A DNA stretch of 64,000 nucleotides. Origin: Agelaius tricolor. Lineage: Eukaryota; Chordata; Aves; Passeriformes; Icteridae. Of the stretch, positions 47,190 through 58,682 are shown in pieces. A model generated the notes under the pieces. It was not told the origin of the DNA. It saw only the letters and a program-made list of their open reading frames with translations, and did no database searches. The stretch is from the NCBI GenBank assembly GCA_023055355.1, contig JALJCS010000037.1, forward strand, positions 2,542,001-2,606,000, given 5' to 3'. Within the stretch, counting starts at the first letter, position 1; each line of letters opens with the position of its first letter. Both the position numbers and the translations under genes were made by a program.

Positions 47190-47762
47190 GCTGGCTCAGC
47201 TGGAGCAGAGTGAGGGCAGAGCTCCCCGGGGCTGCAGCTCCTCCCGAGGGGCAGCTCCCATCTCTGCTCTGGGCCAGGGACAGGAGCCAGGGCACGGCTG
47301 GGGCTGGGCCAGGGCAGCTCAGGCTGAGCTCAGGGCAAGGTTCTTCCCCCAGAGGGTGCTGGCACTGCCCAGGCTCCCCAGGGAATGGGCACGGCCCCGA
47401 GGCTGCCAGAGCTCCAGGAGCCTTTGGGCAGCGCTGCCAGGGATGCCCAGGCTGGGGTTGCTGGGACAGGGGCTGGGCAGGGACAGGGGCTGGCCTGGGG
47501 GATCCCTTCAGTCCCTCCCAGCTCAGGACATTCTGTGCTGCTCTGATTCCCTCAGTCCATGCAGCACCAGCTGAGCTTCCCATCCCTTTTCAGCAAGGGC
47601 AGCCCCTGTCCCCCACAGGCAGTGATTGAACCCCAGGCTGTGCTCCTGTTCCTCCCTGCCAGAACTGGGGCACCAGGGTGGGGTTGTTGGGGCTCTGTGC
47701 AGGGACAGGGGCTGGGCTGGGTGATCCTGGTGGGTCCTTTCCAGCTCAGGAAATCCCATGAT
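47190..47762 (+). mobile_element. CR1 LINE 3' end, doubled-tail subfamily (copy 3)
   Basis: The almost identical counterpart of 2040-2645. The first tail motif is near 47505 and the second ends GGGTCCTTTCCAGCTCAGGA, AATCCCATGATTGTCAC, the most CR1-like 3' end of the three copies. Confidence 0.8.
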
Positions 47763-48096
47763 TGTCACTTAAAATGCTGATCAAGAGGGCAGCAGGCTGA
47801 GCATGGCCACCCCATCCTCGGCTGGGCACAGGCTGCCCCCACCCCACTCTGCAGCTCCAGCATCCAGACCCAGCAGAGATTCCATCCATCTTCTCCCACT
47901 GGAGCCATGACAAGCTGCCAATATCAGGGAGCGATTTCCAGAAATGTCCCTGCACTGCCCGTTGTCTGCTACCTGCAGCTGGACACCTCCAGCATTAATC
48001 CTAACATTAATTCAATCAATCCTGGCAATGATTTCATTTATTTAATACATTGTTTTTAGGAAGAAATTATTTACTGTGAGGCTGATGAGGCACTGG

Positions 48097-48540
48097 TGAT
48101 GCCTCAGGTTTCAGCTTTTCTATTTTTCACATTCTGTGCTGCTTTAGTGGGTGGGTCTGAGCTTCATATGAGGGGATGCTGAGCTCTGTGCACAGAGCAG
48201 GGACACAAAACAATTCCTGCTCCAGCTGGGCACCAAGGACAAATGACCCAAATTTCAGCCCAAGAGCACAAACCCCGTGGGCTGGAGAGAGAAAAACAAG
48301 CAGGGTGGGACTGCAGGGGCTAAAGCTGGAATGGGACAATGAACTGCAAGATGCAAATGGAGCAGAACTGATCCAAGGGAGAGACCCCGTGCCCGGCCGT
48401 GCATTTTGGGGCCATTTTGGTTCATCTTGGGTGCAGCCCTGGCTGGGCTCTTGTGCTGCCCAAGGTGGATCCATGGAGGCTTTGAATAAATCCCTGCTTT
48501 ATTCTTTAGCTCTGTCCAGCCTCTGCTCTAGGGCAGCCTG
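48097..48540 (+). mobile_element. Interspersed repeat family J (copy 3), LTR-like
   Basis: It begins TGATGCCTCAGGTTTCAGCT and ends in the poly(A)-signal tail TTTGAATAAATCCCTGCTTT. It is nearly identical to 26876-27310, and because the 5' extension of that copy is missing here, TGATGCC may be the LTR start. Confidence 0.65.
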
Positions 48541-48547
48541 CACAAGG

Positions 48548-48730
48548 CATTAGTGGAATGGGTTGCCCAGAGAAGTTGTGGATGTTCCCTCTCAGGGAGT
48601 GTGGGATGGGGCTTGTGGAGCAATCTGAGATTGTGGAAGGTGTCCCTGGCCATGGCAGCAGGTGGAACTTGATGATATTAAAGGTCCCTCAAGCAAAACA
48701 AGTCTGCAATTCTTTGATTTTATGAATTTA
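48548..48730 (+). mobile_element. CR1 LINE 3' tail fragment
   Basis: GTGGAATGGGTTGCCCAGAG, AAGGTGTCCCTGGCCATGGC and a diverged end (TCTGCAATTCTTTGATTTTA). Sense orientation, older than most copies here. Confidence 0.75.
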
Positions 48731-49918
48731 ATTGGTTCAGGTGATGGTGGCCATAAACACCTGGCAGTGAAGGCTGATGATAAAATTTCTCTGTGAATTC
48801 CTCTGATGTTCACTCAGGGAACCAAGCTGTAACATCAGCTGTAAAATCCTGGTCTGCTCAGGGCTGGGCATCCTGCCCAGAACCAGAGAGCACAGGAGGG
48901 CACTGGGTTTCTTCCTGTACAGTTATTAATTACATTCATTTAATTGCAATTAACTGAATTATTAATTGCATTCTCCCCACTCAAACAAGGGCTTTCTTGG
49001 TATCACCACTCTCAGTACTTCTGTAGACAGATCAGCACATCACGAGACTCACAAGAGGTCAGGTCCTTCTCCTGGGTGAGCTGTTGGGAAGGAGAGCCCT
49101 GAAATTAAACCCAGTGGAGGCCACTGGCCCTGTCTGTTTCTCTACCCGATGGGAAATGATCCATAAAGCCTCTGACAAAGCAAGCCATAGAGCCATTACA
49201 GGATGGCACAAAAGGGCAAATTACACAACAGCAGAAGTGTGGAAAGGGATGGCTGAACAAGGAATAAACCCATGATATTGTTCATTTCAAGGGAAAGCCA
49301 CGGCCAGATCAGTGCCAGGAAATCACAGGCACATGGGAAGTCATTAATTCCTCCCAGATGTGAAAACCAAAGTTTGCTGTCTGTTCACATGCACAAAAGG
49401 ACAGCGAGGTCCTGACAAAAATTTGTGCTGATTTCTCTTTCCTGACTCTGCCCTTGGCCAGGGCCTGGAGCTGGAGTGGGGCCAGGTGTGCTCAGAGGGA
49501 CTGAGGCAGTGGGAGCTCCTTCTCCCCACAGACAGTTACGTGTTCCCCAGAGCACAAGGATTAAGAGCCTGGACTTCACAGCCTGTGCACTTCATCAGAG
49601 GGCTCTGCTTTAGCAGAGTCATTCCCTCTGTGCCCCAGAGCCACCTCTCTGCTTCCTGAGCCAAGCCTGATGTGTCAACCTTTTCCTCTGTGAGTGGGTT
49701 TTTCAACACACCAGACAAAGGCTGCAGCTAAATCAGGAATACAGAGGAAAAGGTTCAGATCTGACACAAACCTTCCATGATGAACTTGAGAAAATCCATA
49801 AATCTACATTTCACTATGCAAACAATCCTTTCTCATTGAGCTGGGAGGAACCATCTGGAGTTTGTTTCTGAATTTTGGCCTCCTTTGAGAAAGTTCCTGC
49901 ACGATTTGGTGATGTCCT
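48731..49918. other. Intergenic stretch, no gene seen
   Basis: Unique sequence with an AT-rich AATTAATT-type patch at about 48920-48975. No gene. Confidence 0.55.
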
Positions 49919-50945
49919 GTAGTTTGGGGAGCAGGAACATGGGGATGCCTCCCTGGATGGATGTCCTGTGGTTATGGGGAGCAGGAGCACAGGAATGGCA
50001 CCATGGATCAATGCTCTGTGGTTTGGGGAGCAGGAACATGAGAATGGCACCATGGATCAATGCTCTGTAGTTTTGGGGAGCAGGAGCACAGGAATGGCAC
50101 TCTGGATCAATGCTCTGTGGTTTGGGGAGCAGGAGCACAGGAATGGCACCCTGGATCAATGCTCTGTGGTTTTGGGGAGCACAGGAATGGCACCATGGAT
50201 CAATGCTCTGTGGTTTGGGGAGCACAGGAATGGCACCCTGGATCAATGCTCTGTGGTTTTGGGGAGCACAGGAATGGCACCATGGATCAATGCTCTGTGG
50301 TTTTGGGGAGCACAGGAATGGCACCATGGATCAATGCTCTGTGGTTTGGGGAGCAGGAGCACAGGAATGGCACTCTGGATCAATGCTCTGTGGTTTTGGG
50401 GAGCAGGAGCACAGGAATGGCACCATGGATCAATGCTCTGTGGTTTTGGGGAGCAGGAGCACAGGAATGGCACCATGGATCAATGCTCTGTGGTTTGGGG
50501 AGCAGGAGCACAGGAATGGCACTCTGGATCAATGCTCTGTGGTTTTGGGGAGCAGGAACATGAGAATAGCACCCTGGTTTGATGCCCTGTGGTTTGGGGA
50601 GCACAGGAATGGCACCCTGGATCAATGCTCTGTGGTTTGGGGAGCAGGAACACGAGAATGGCACCCTGGATCAATGCTCTGTGGTTTGGGGAGCAGGAAC
50701 ACGAGAATGGCACCCTGGTTTGATGCCCTGTGGTTCGGGGAGCACAGGAATGGCACCATGGATCAATTCTCTGTGGTTTTGGGGAGCAGAGGAATGGCAC
50801 CATGGATCAATGCTCTGTGGTTTTGGGGAGCAGGAGCACAGGAACGACACCCTGGATCAATGCTCTGTGGTTTGGGGAGCAGGAACATGAGAATAGCACC
50901 CTGGTTTGATGCCCTGTGGTTTGGGGAGCAGGAACACAAGAATGG
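49919..50945. repeat. Minisatellite of ~44-50-bp units, about 20 copies
   Basis: The unit is TGGTTTTGGGGAGCACAGGA, ATGGCACCATGGATCAATGC, TCTG, with a 6-base option (AGGAGC) and variants ATGAGAATGG and CCCTGGTTTGATGCC. Variant units occur in clusters, which suggests block duplication. Long open frames through it are a by-product of the repeat. Confidence 0.95.
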
Positions 50946-51731
50946 CCCCCTGGCTGTGCTCAGCTCTGGCTCCTTTGCCCAGCTAGCACACACCTGTGCC
51001 ACTTGGCACTCCAGCCATGCCTGGGGGTGTTTTGGCAGCCTTGGTGCCTATGGGAGCAGCAGGCTTTGTTGGGGGAACATGGGGCATCCCTTTAGGGAAA
51101 GAACACAATTCCCACCCCCGGGGTTTTTACAGCATTCATTTCACGTGGCAGCAGCAGCCTAAAACTTGAAGGCCTGTGCTAAAAAGGAAACAAAGCTTTG
51201 GCAGACTGAGCTCAAGAGCTGAAGTGTTTTAGAGCATGAGCCCAGACTATGTCACCACTGCTCTGCTCAGGAAATTCGGAGTCTGGAGCCAGCAGGCTGC
51301 AAGATCCCATTGCTCACTCGGGACAGCTCTGGGCTGCAGCACTCCCAAAGAAGGGAAAGGGAAAGCCCAGCTGTGCCCAGCTGTGACGTGTGCAAGGAAG
51401 GCAGTGAACAAGTCATTCCTTCTTCCACGCCATACAATCCTTTCTAGGCAATCACCAGTCACTGCACTGTACAAGCAAATCTTCTGCCCCTGCCTTTGTC
51501 ACGTAGAGCCACGTGTCCCCAGTGCTGCTCTGTGCACCCTCAGCAAGCCCTGGATGTGCACACACCAGCAGAAGGCTGTGCTGTGCTGTGCTGTGCTGTG
51601 CTGTGCTGTGCTGTGCTGTGCTGGGATGGACACCAGGCACGCAGGGCACGGAGGCTGGGGCAGAGTCAAGGCTCTGCCTCGATTGCTGGGGACAGCCAGG
51701 AGGGGAACAGAGCCCTGGCCATGGAGGGAGC
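50946..51731. other. Intergenic stretch with a CTGTG microsatellite
   Basis: A 5-base (GCTGT)n array of about nine units lies at 51575-51622. The rest is unique. No gene is supported. Confidence 0.6.
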
Positions 51732-52700
51732 TGTGGTGTTCACATGGCCTCTGAACAGAGAGAAGCTCTGAGACAAGCAGAGAAGAAGGAAAACACAATT
51801 CTTATCTCGCTTGCTGTGCCTGTGTTGTGCTAAAGCACAATGCAATATGGAGATTGTTTACCCACAGTGAGGATGTTTGTTCCTTGGCCTGTCAGGGCCA
51901 AGAAGTGTGTGTGTGTCAGGACTGTCATGGGACAGACACGAGAGAATGAGTGCAGTTCTGTGCAGTGGTGAGTGTGGAAAATGCGTATTTTATGATTGGC
52001 TTTTCGCAAATATTAAAATGAATATTATATGTGATGTGTTCGAAAGTAATGCTGTATTAATTCACTTTAGTACTGCATTAAATATAGTTTTAGGTTATAA
52101 AAAAAAATGTTAAAAGTAGAAACTATGCTATGTAGGATACTTTTTTTAAAGAAAGGACTTGCACTGAGATAGCAGCCACAGGACACCTGAATCTTTCAGA
52201 GAAAGAGAATTTATTGCTCCATCATCAGGAGAAATTAACTTCTTCCTGCCTCAAAGGCACTGTTAGGATTCAGATATTTGAATGGAATTTATGCATCATG
52301 GATGAGGTGTATGAATATGCAACAGGCTGTTGTTTTTAAGGTTAAACCTTTGTTACCTTGGGTCCTTTTTCGGGCTCGTGCTGCCCAGAAAAAGGTACCC
52401 GGACTGTCCATAACTCTTTGTATTTATTGTCTCATATTGTCCTAATCCAAATTCTCCAAATTATTATTACTTTATTTGTATTACTATTTTTATAACCATT
52501 TTATTACAATTAAACTTTTAAAATTTTTAAAAAACAAGTGATTGGCGTTTTTCACAGTGAGCAAGAATGAGTGCATGGCAGATTCAGTTTCGATGAAATG
52601 TACATAGTATAGTATAATAAAATAATTCATTAGCCTTCTGATGATGGAATCAGATGCATCATTCTCTCTCCCCTTCATCAGTCAACTTTGATTTACAATA
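51732..52700 (+). mobile_element. Solo LTR, family C (copy 4), carrying a nested LTR
   Basis: It runs from TGTGGTGTTCACATGG to TTTGATTTACAATA, with perfect 6-base target-site duplications GGGAGC at 51726-51731 and 52701-52706. It is interrupted at 51973-52556 by LTR family D. With that removed it is about 380 bases, the same length as copy 1. Confidence 0.9.
51973..52556 (+). mobile_element. Solo LTR, family D (copy 1), nested in family C LTR
   Basis: A 584-bp LTR with ends TGTGGAAAATGCG and GGCGTTTTTCACA. Perfect 5-base duplications GTGAG at 51968-51972 and 52557-52561 lie within the host LTR. A 5-base duplication is typical of class III (ERVL-like) elements. It inserted after family C integrated. 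The strand is arbitrary: I could not fix transcription direction, only that the copy at 54041 is opposite. Confidence 0.9.
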
Positions 52701-52807
52701 GGGAGCACTTTACAGAGCCAACTTCCTGCTGTGAGCTGGAATGGATGGGGAAATGTCCAGCCAAGCCGTGCCTGGCAGCACGAAACTCCCTGCAAAGCTC
52801 CAGCAAA

Positions 52808-53325
52808 AGCAGTGTCCAGTGCCCCACTCTAAACACAGGAATTCCAGGCTGAGAGGTGTCCAGTGCCCACTCTAAACACAGGAATTCCAGGCTGAGAGGT
52901 GTCCAGTGCCCACTCTAAACACATGAATTCCAGGCTGAGAGGTGTCCAGTGCACCACTAAACACAGGAATTCCAGGCTGAGAGGTGTCCAGTGCCCCACT
53001 CTAAACACAGGAATTCCAGGCTGAAAAGTGTCCAGTGCCCACTCTAAACACAGGAATTCCAGGCTGAGAGGTGTCCAGTGCCCACTCTAAACACTGGAAT
53101 TCCAGGCTGAGAGGTGTCCAGTGCCCACTCTAAACACAGGAATTCCAGGATGAGAGGTGTCCAGTGCCCCACTCTAAACACTGGAATTCCAGGCTGAAAA
53201 TTGTCCAGTGCCCACTCTAAACACAGGAATTCCAGGCTGAGAGGTGCCCAGTGCCCACTCTAAACACAGGAATTCCAGGCTGAGAGGTGTCCAGTGCCCA
53301 CTCTAAACACTGGAATTCCAGGCTG
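52808..53325. repeat. 43-44-bp minisatellite, about 12 units
   Basis: The unit is GTGTCCAGTGCCCACTCTAA, ACACAGGAATTCCAGGCTGA, GAG. Units differ by CCCC/CCC, ACAGG/ACTGG and GAGAG/AAAAG. It carries a GAATTC in almost every unit. Confidence 0.95.
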
Positions 53326-53601
53326 ACCATGTCACTCTCTCTTCCCACAGCACAGGCAAGGGGACAGGGCAGGTGTGACCCTGCAAGGTTCTCCTGGAGT
53401 CCCTGCAATGGCTCAGCTCCATCCCATGGCCCCTGCCTCCTGCACAGCCATGGCTGGAGCCCCATCCCTTTGGGCCATGACATTCCTGCCAGCTCCTGCC
53501 ACCTCAGCCCAGCCCTGCCCAGGCTCCCTCGGTGCGTGGGAGGGAAGAGTGGTGGCAGGAGGAGCTGTGAGGAGCTGGGAGGTCACAGGAGGGACACGGC
53601 G

Positions 53602-53990
53602 TGATGCAGCCGTGATATTTTCTGAAAAATCCTTTCCTTGGGATTTTTTCCTCCTGAGAAGCTGAGAGGCCTCAGGAACAAAATGGAACCAATGGTTATC
53701 TGCTGCTGTGGAATGCAACAGGTGCATCTGGGATTGGGCTCATGTGGTTGTTTCTAATTAATGGCCAATCACAGTCAGCTGGCTCAGACTCTCTGTCCCA
53801 GCCACAAGCCTTTGTTATCATTCCTTCTTTTTCTATTCTTAGCCAGCCTTCTGATGAAATCCTTTCTTCTATTCTTTTAGTATAGTTTTAATATAATATA
53901 TATCATAAAATAATAAATCAGACCTTCTGAAACATGGAGTCAGATCCTCATCTCTTCCCTCATCCTGGGACCCCTGTGAACACGGTCACA
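53602..53990 (+). mobile_element. Solo LTR, family B (copy 3)
   Basis: It matches 35822-36187 and includes CTGAGAAGCTGAGAGGCCTC, AGTCAGCTGGCTCAGACTCT and the AATAAATCAG poly(A) region, ending ACGGTCACA. The 5' end is altered (TGATGCAGCCGTGATATTTT) and no target-site duplication is clear. Confidence 0.8.
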
Positions 53991-54040
53991 GTGTGAGATG
54001 GGAGCCATCCTGTACCTCCCACTCCTTCCCATCTCATGCA

Positions 54041-54702
54041 TGTGAAAAATGCCTATTTTATCATTGGCTTTTCACAAATATTAAAATGAATATTGTATGT
54101 GGTTTTGAAATTTTAAAAGTTTTGAAATTTTAAAAATTTTATGATAATAAAATGGTTATAAAAATGGCAATATAGTTAGAGTAATAATAATTTGGACAAT
54201 TTGGATTAGGACAATATGAGACAATAAAAACAAAGAGTTACAGACAGTCCAGGTACTGGGCAGCACAAGCCTGAAAAAGGGCCCACGTTAACAGAGGATT
54301 AACCCTTAAAAACAACAGCCTGTTGCATATTCATACACCTCATACATGATGCATAAATTCCACTCAAACACAGGATTCTGTCGGGTCAGTGTCAGCTTCT
54401 TCCTCTTAATCCTAACAGTGCCTTTGAGACAGGAAGAAGTTTGTTCCTTCTGATAATGGAGCAATAAATTCTCTTTCTCTGAAAGATTCAGGTGTCCTGT
54501 GGCTGCTATCTCAGTGTGAGTCCTTTCTTTAAATAAAGTATCTTATATAGCATAGTTTCTATTTTAACATTATATTATAACCTAAAACTATATTTAACAC
54601 ACTAGTTAAGAAAATGAATCCAGCATAACTTTCTAACATAACACATATAATATTCATTTTAATATTTGCAAAAAGCCAATCATAAAATACACATTTTCCA
54701 CA
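54041..54702 (-). mobile_element. Solo LTR, family D (copy 2), with long terminal inverted repeats
   Basis: The reverse complement of the family D LTR over most of its length, running from TGTGAAAAATGCC to CATTTTCCACA. Unlike copy 1, its left end is an inverted copy of its right end: about 61 bases with roughly 7 mismatches (54041-54101 against 54642-54702). Copy 1 has instead an unrelated ~25-base terminus there. No clear target-site duplication. Confidence 0.8.
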
Positions 54703-55631
54703 GCCCAAAAATAAGTTTTGTGCCTTTAAGGCTAAGTCTAAGAGCAAAAGGGAAGGAAGAAGAGTTTGTGTTCAGACACTGCACTCTCTCCTCCACATCC
54801 CTGCTCCTGAGCTGTGTTGTCTGTGGATGGACAGACAGACAACAGGACAGAGCTCTCCTTTGGTTTTAGTCAGTTTTAGCTCAGTGAGGCAAAGAATTTC
54901 CCTGGACTATGGTTTTTCTTTTTCTTTAGACCTATTTCAACCTGCTCTGCACTGAACACCAGAAGAGCACCAGGAGCTCACACCTGTGGCCCACTGGGCA
55001 GGGGCTGTGGCATTTCCAGAGCCAGAGGGGCTGATAAGAGATTGATAAGAGACTGATAAGAGGCTGATAAGAGACTGAGTGAGCCGAGCCACAGCCCATG
55101 GAGGGGATTTTCTGACTTTGTCATCTCTTTTGAAGTTGCAAGAGGTTTTATTATTTAATATTGTTTGGTTTTTGTACTAGTAAATGCTTTACCTGTTAAA
55201 TAAACAGGGGTTTTTTTCCCACTTTTCTCCAAAGAAATCTTTTTCCCTACGCAGTTAAGGGAAGGGCCGCTTACATTTGCTTTCTAAAAGAAACCCCTTT
55301 AGAGGTTTTCTCACAAATTTGCCCTAAATCAGGACAGAAGGAAATGATGAGGGAGCAAACTCACACCCTGATTTCTCCTTTCCCAGCTGAGGGATCCCCT
55401 GTACTTTGTCCTTCTGGGGCAATGTCTCAGGATTCAGCAGAAATAGTGGTGTAAATAAAACTTCAAGCATTCCCCACACAGTGAACAAAAAATCACTTTG
55501 AAAACCCTTAGAAAATCTGTGAAATGGGCTTGGAATGCTCAAGTATTTTTTTTCTCCACGCTCAGTGCAAGCTTCAAAACTTAAAACACAGACACAGACT
55601 CCTCCAACTGGAAAACTGTTTAGCTTGGAGA
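54703..55631. other. Intergenic stretch, no gene seen
   Basis: An 11-base repeat (GAGACTGATAA, GAGGCTGATAA) occurs about five times at 55030-55078. Otherwise unique. Confidence 0.55.
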
Positions 55632-56062
55632 TCCCCAAGGTCATCGAGTCCAACCATTCCCCAGCCCTGCCAAGGCCACCACTGGGCCACGGTGCCACAC
55701 CCACGTGGCTTTTAAATCCCTCCAGAGATGGTGACACCACCACAGCCCTGGGATGCCTGTGCCAGCCTTTGATAACGTTTTCAGTGAAGAAATTCCCCCT
55801 GATATGCACCCTGAGCCTCCCCTGGCACAGCTTAGGGCTGTTTCTTCTTCTTCTGTCATTTATTACCAAAGGAGCACAGCCCGACCCCCCCTGGCTGTGC
55901 CCTCCTGTCAGGAGCTGTGCAGAGCCACAAGGGCCCCCCTGAGCCTCCTTTGCTCCAGGCTGAGCCCCTGCCCAGCTCCCTCAGCCTCTCCTGGGGCTCC
56001 AGACCCTTTCCCAGCTCCATTCCCTTCCCTGGACATGCTCCAATGTCCTTCTTGTCATGATG
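55632..56062 (-). mobile_element. CR1 LINE 3' end (a different, older subfamily)
   Basis: Antisense CR1: GATCCCCAAGGTCATCGAGT, CCAACCATTCCCCAGCCCTG, GCCACCACTGGGCCACGGTG, and GAGCCCCTGCCCAGCTCCCT. The tail wording differs from the other copies in the window. Confidence 0.85.
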
Positions 56063-56611
56063 AGCCTAAAAACGGAGCAGAGCCAGTACCTGATGTACAC
56101 AAGGAATGAATAAAGATTCCACATAAGGAGAATTTTCCGTGCTAAAGACAGGAACAGCTGTCAGACCATCCCTGTGCACCTCTCTCTCCTCGCTCTAGAT
56201 GTGATCCAGCTTGTCCTCAGACAAAATGCCCTCAGACAGATCAGGCACAAACATGCAGGGAGAACAAAAAAGCGCTTCAGGCAGCAGGGAGAGCTCAGCA
56301 GCACAGCAGGGACGTGCCCCAGTGCCAAGCTGTTTTCTTTGGATCCCTAATTCCTTTCATACTTTTTCAGCTCTTCCAAAACATCTCAGAGCCCCTCAGT
56401 GACTCCCCAACAGAACATCTGCCCCCTTTAAAGCTCGTTGAGCTGCAGCAGCAGCTGAGAACCCCTGCAGATTTCTGTCATCAGTAGAAACTACTCAAGG
56501 ATCCCAGGCTGGGACACGTCTGGACAAGAGCAGGAGAATTTGCACAACAGTCTGGGCTGAGAGAGGAGCTGGGGACAAACAGGGAGCAGCAGGAGGCATG
56601 GGAAAGGTGGC
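56063..56611. other. Intergenic stretch, no gene seen
   Basis: Unique sequence between a CR1 and a minisatellite. No feature recognised. Confidence 0.55.
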
Positions 56612-57390
56612 ACGATGTGACATGATGTGACATGATGTGACATGATGTGACATGACTGACAGCTGAGCAGGACCATCCCTGACTGCCCTGATCAGGATCC
56701 CTTCCCAGGAAAGGTGAGACCGTGGTGGCTCCCCAGGGTCCCCATTCCCTGAGTGCAGCCAGGGATGACTGGGGAACATCCCAGGGTATCCCAGGGTATC
56801 CCAGTGTATCCCAGTGTATCCCATTGCATCCCAGTGTATCCCAGTGCATCCCAGTGTACCCCAGTGTATCCCAGTGCATCCCAGAGCATCCCAGTGTATC
56901 CCAGTGCATCCCAGTGCATCCCAGAGCATCCCAGTGTATCCCATGGTATCCCAGTGCATCCCAGTACATCCCATTGCATCCCAGTGTATCCCAGTGCATC
57001 CCAGAGCATCCCAGTGCATCCCAGTGCATCCCAGTACATCCCAGTGCATCCCATTGCATCCCAGAGCATCCCAGTGTACCCCAGTGTACCCCAGTGTATC
57101 CCAGTGCATCCCAGTACATCCCAGTACATCCCAGTACATCCCAGTGCATCCCAGTACATCCCAGTGCATCCCAGAGCATCCCAGAGCACTCCAGTGTATG
57201 CCAGAGCATCCCAGTGTACCCCAGTGCATCCCAGTGCCCCATTCCATCCCAGAGCCTCCCAGTGAATCCCATTGCATCTCAGAGCATCCCAGTACATCCC
57301 AGTGCATCCCAGTGTATCCCAGAGCATCCCAGAATATCCCAGAGCCTCCCAGTGAATCCCATTGCATCTCAGAGCATCCCAGTACATCGC
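56612..57390. repeat. Two 10-bp arrays: (GATGTGACAT)n and (CATCCCAGTG)n
   Basis: At 56613-56653 GATGTGACAT repeats four times. At about 56772-57390 CATCCCAGTG or TATCCCAGTG repeats about 60 times, with variants AGAGCATCCC, GTACATCCC and GTGTACCCC. Longer-order duplication is visible: CCTCCCAGTGAATCCCATTG appears at 57251 and 57345. A 10-base period keeps frames open in long stretches on both strands; these are not genes. Confidence 0.95.
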
Positions 57391-58682
57391 AGTGCTGGGT
57401 TTCTCCTGGCAGCTCCAGAGAGAGTTTCATTTTGGAAAGGTGAGGCAGGAGGCACCAAGCCAGGCAGGTTTGCTTGGGCCTGGAAATCCCTTTGTGGTGC
57501 AGGGAGGTCCTGAGGTCCTGCTTTGAGCATTAAATGGTGACTCCCATGTATGTGACAGTTCAGGATCACTCTTTGCCCTTTAATTTTTACAGACCCAGTA
57601 TGGGTATGTAAAAATACCCATAAATATGGGTACCAAAATACCCATATGTAAAAATTCTGAAATACCAAAATACCCATATGTAAAAATTCCAAAATACCAA
57701 AATACCCATATGTAAAAATCCCCCCAGCCCAGTTTGGGGGGAAAAAAGATGGGAATGAATCTCTCCCAGTGCTCCTCTCTTTTTTCTCCCCCCACCCAAT
57801 AAATCCAATGTTAGGGAATGTTCTTTTTCTTTCTTTTCCTGAGTCCCCTCCTGGCAGGTACCAGGCTCCTCTCTGCCAGGCACACTTGTCTGCACAGGAA
57901 AAAAGAAATTTCTCCTTCCTCTCTTGGGATCTTTAAGAGCAAATTCTCAGCTCTGCCTCAGTGCCAAGGGCAGAGCATCAGCCTGTTCCCAGCTCATCTC
58001 AAGAGGCTCCAGCTGCTCGTCCTCTTCCAGCCAAAGATTTGCAGGGCACTGCTGCAAGAAGGCTGAGGCCAATAAAAGTTCTTACAAGCTGTTGTAACTC
58101 AGAGCTGGCTCCCCTGGAAATCCTTGGCAAATAAAATGAAAATAAACTCCTGGTGTTCCCTGGAGATATCTGTGTCCGTCTGCTGGCAAGGCTCATGACT
58201 TGAATACATTTTCAGCACTCCCAGTGAAGAGAAAATTAACTTTGACACTCATGGTCAAAATATTAGTATTGAGGTTTTTTTAGTATTTTGCCCTAGAATA
58301 TGCAACTGGGACCCAAGAGGAAAAAAAAAAGAAAGGTAAAAAAACCACTTGTCTACACAGCAGCTCAGAGAAATATGAGTTTTATTAGAGGATAAATGGA
58401 GCCACACCTACCCTGAAATGAGATCTGAGCTCTGCAAAAGCAGAGAGCAGTCCTTGTCCCCAAGGTTTTACAACCTAAATGAAAACAAACAGTGAATTAA
58501 GGAAGGAAACAGAGTCAGTCACTTGTCTAAGGTCTGACAGGAGCAGTGTGGTTTGGCTGGGATTGGAGCACGGAGCCTTTGGTGCTTTACAGAGCTGGGT
58601 GAGAAGCTGGGCAGGAACCAGCCCAGAAAGGCCCCTGAGCCCTGGGCTGAGCCCAGCGTGGGCAGCAGGGCAGGGGGGATTG
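57391..58682. other. Intergenic stretch with a short AAATACCCATA repeat
   Basis: ATACCCATATGTAAAAATTC-type units recur three to four times at 57600-57720. The rest is unique. No gene is supported. Confidence 0.55.

Noticed and set aside
50110..51162. 350-codon frame with Gly-Met-Ala-Pro-Trp-Ile-Asn-Ala repeats
   Set aside because: It is a by-product of the 44-50-base minisatellite; neighbouring frames are open too.
56481..57513. Long frames with Trp-Asp-Ala-Leu-Gly-Cys or Ser-Gln-Cys-Ile-Pro repeats
   Set aside because: These are translations of the CATCCCAGTG array in different frames; no coding evidence.
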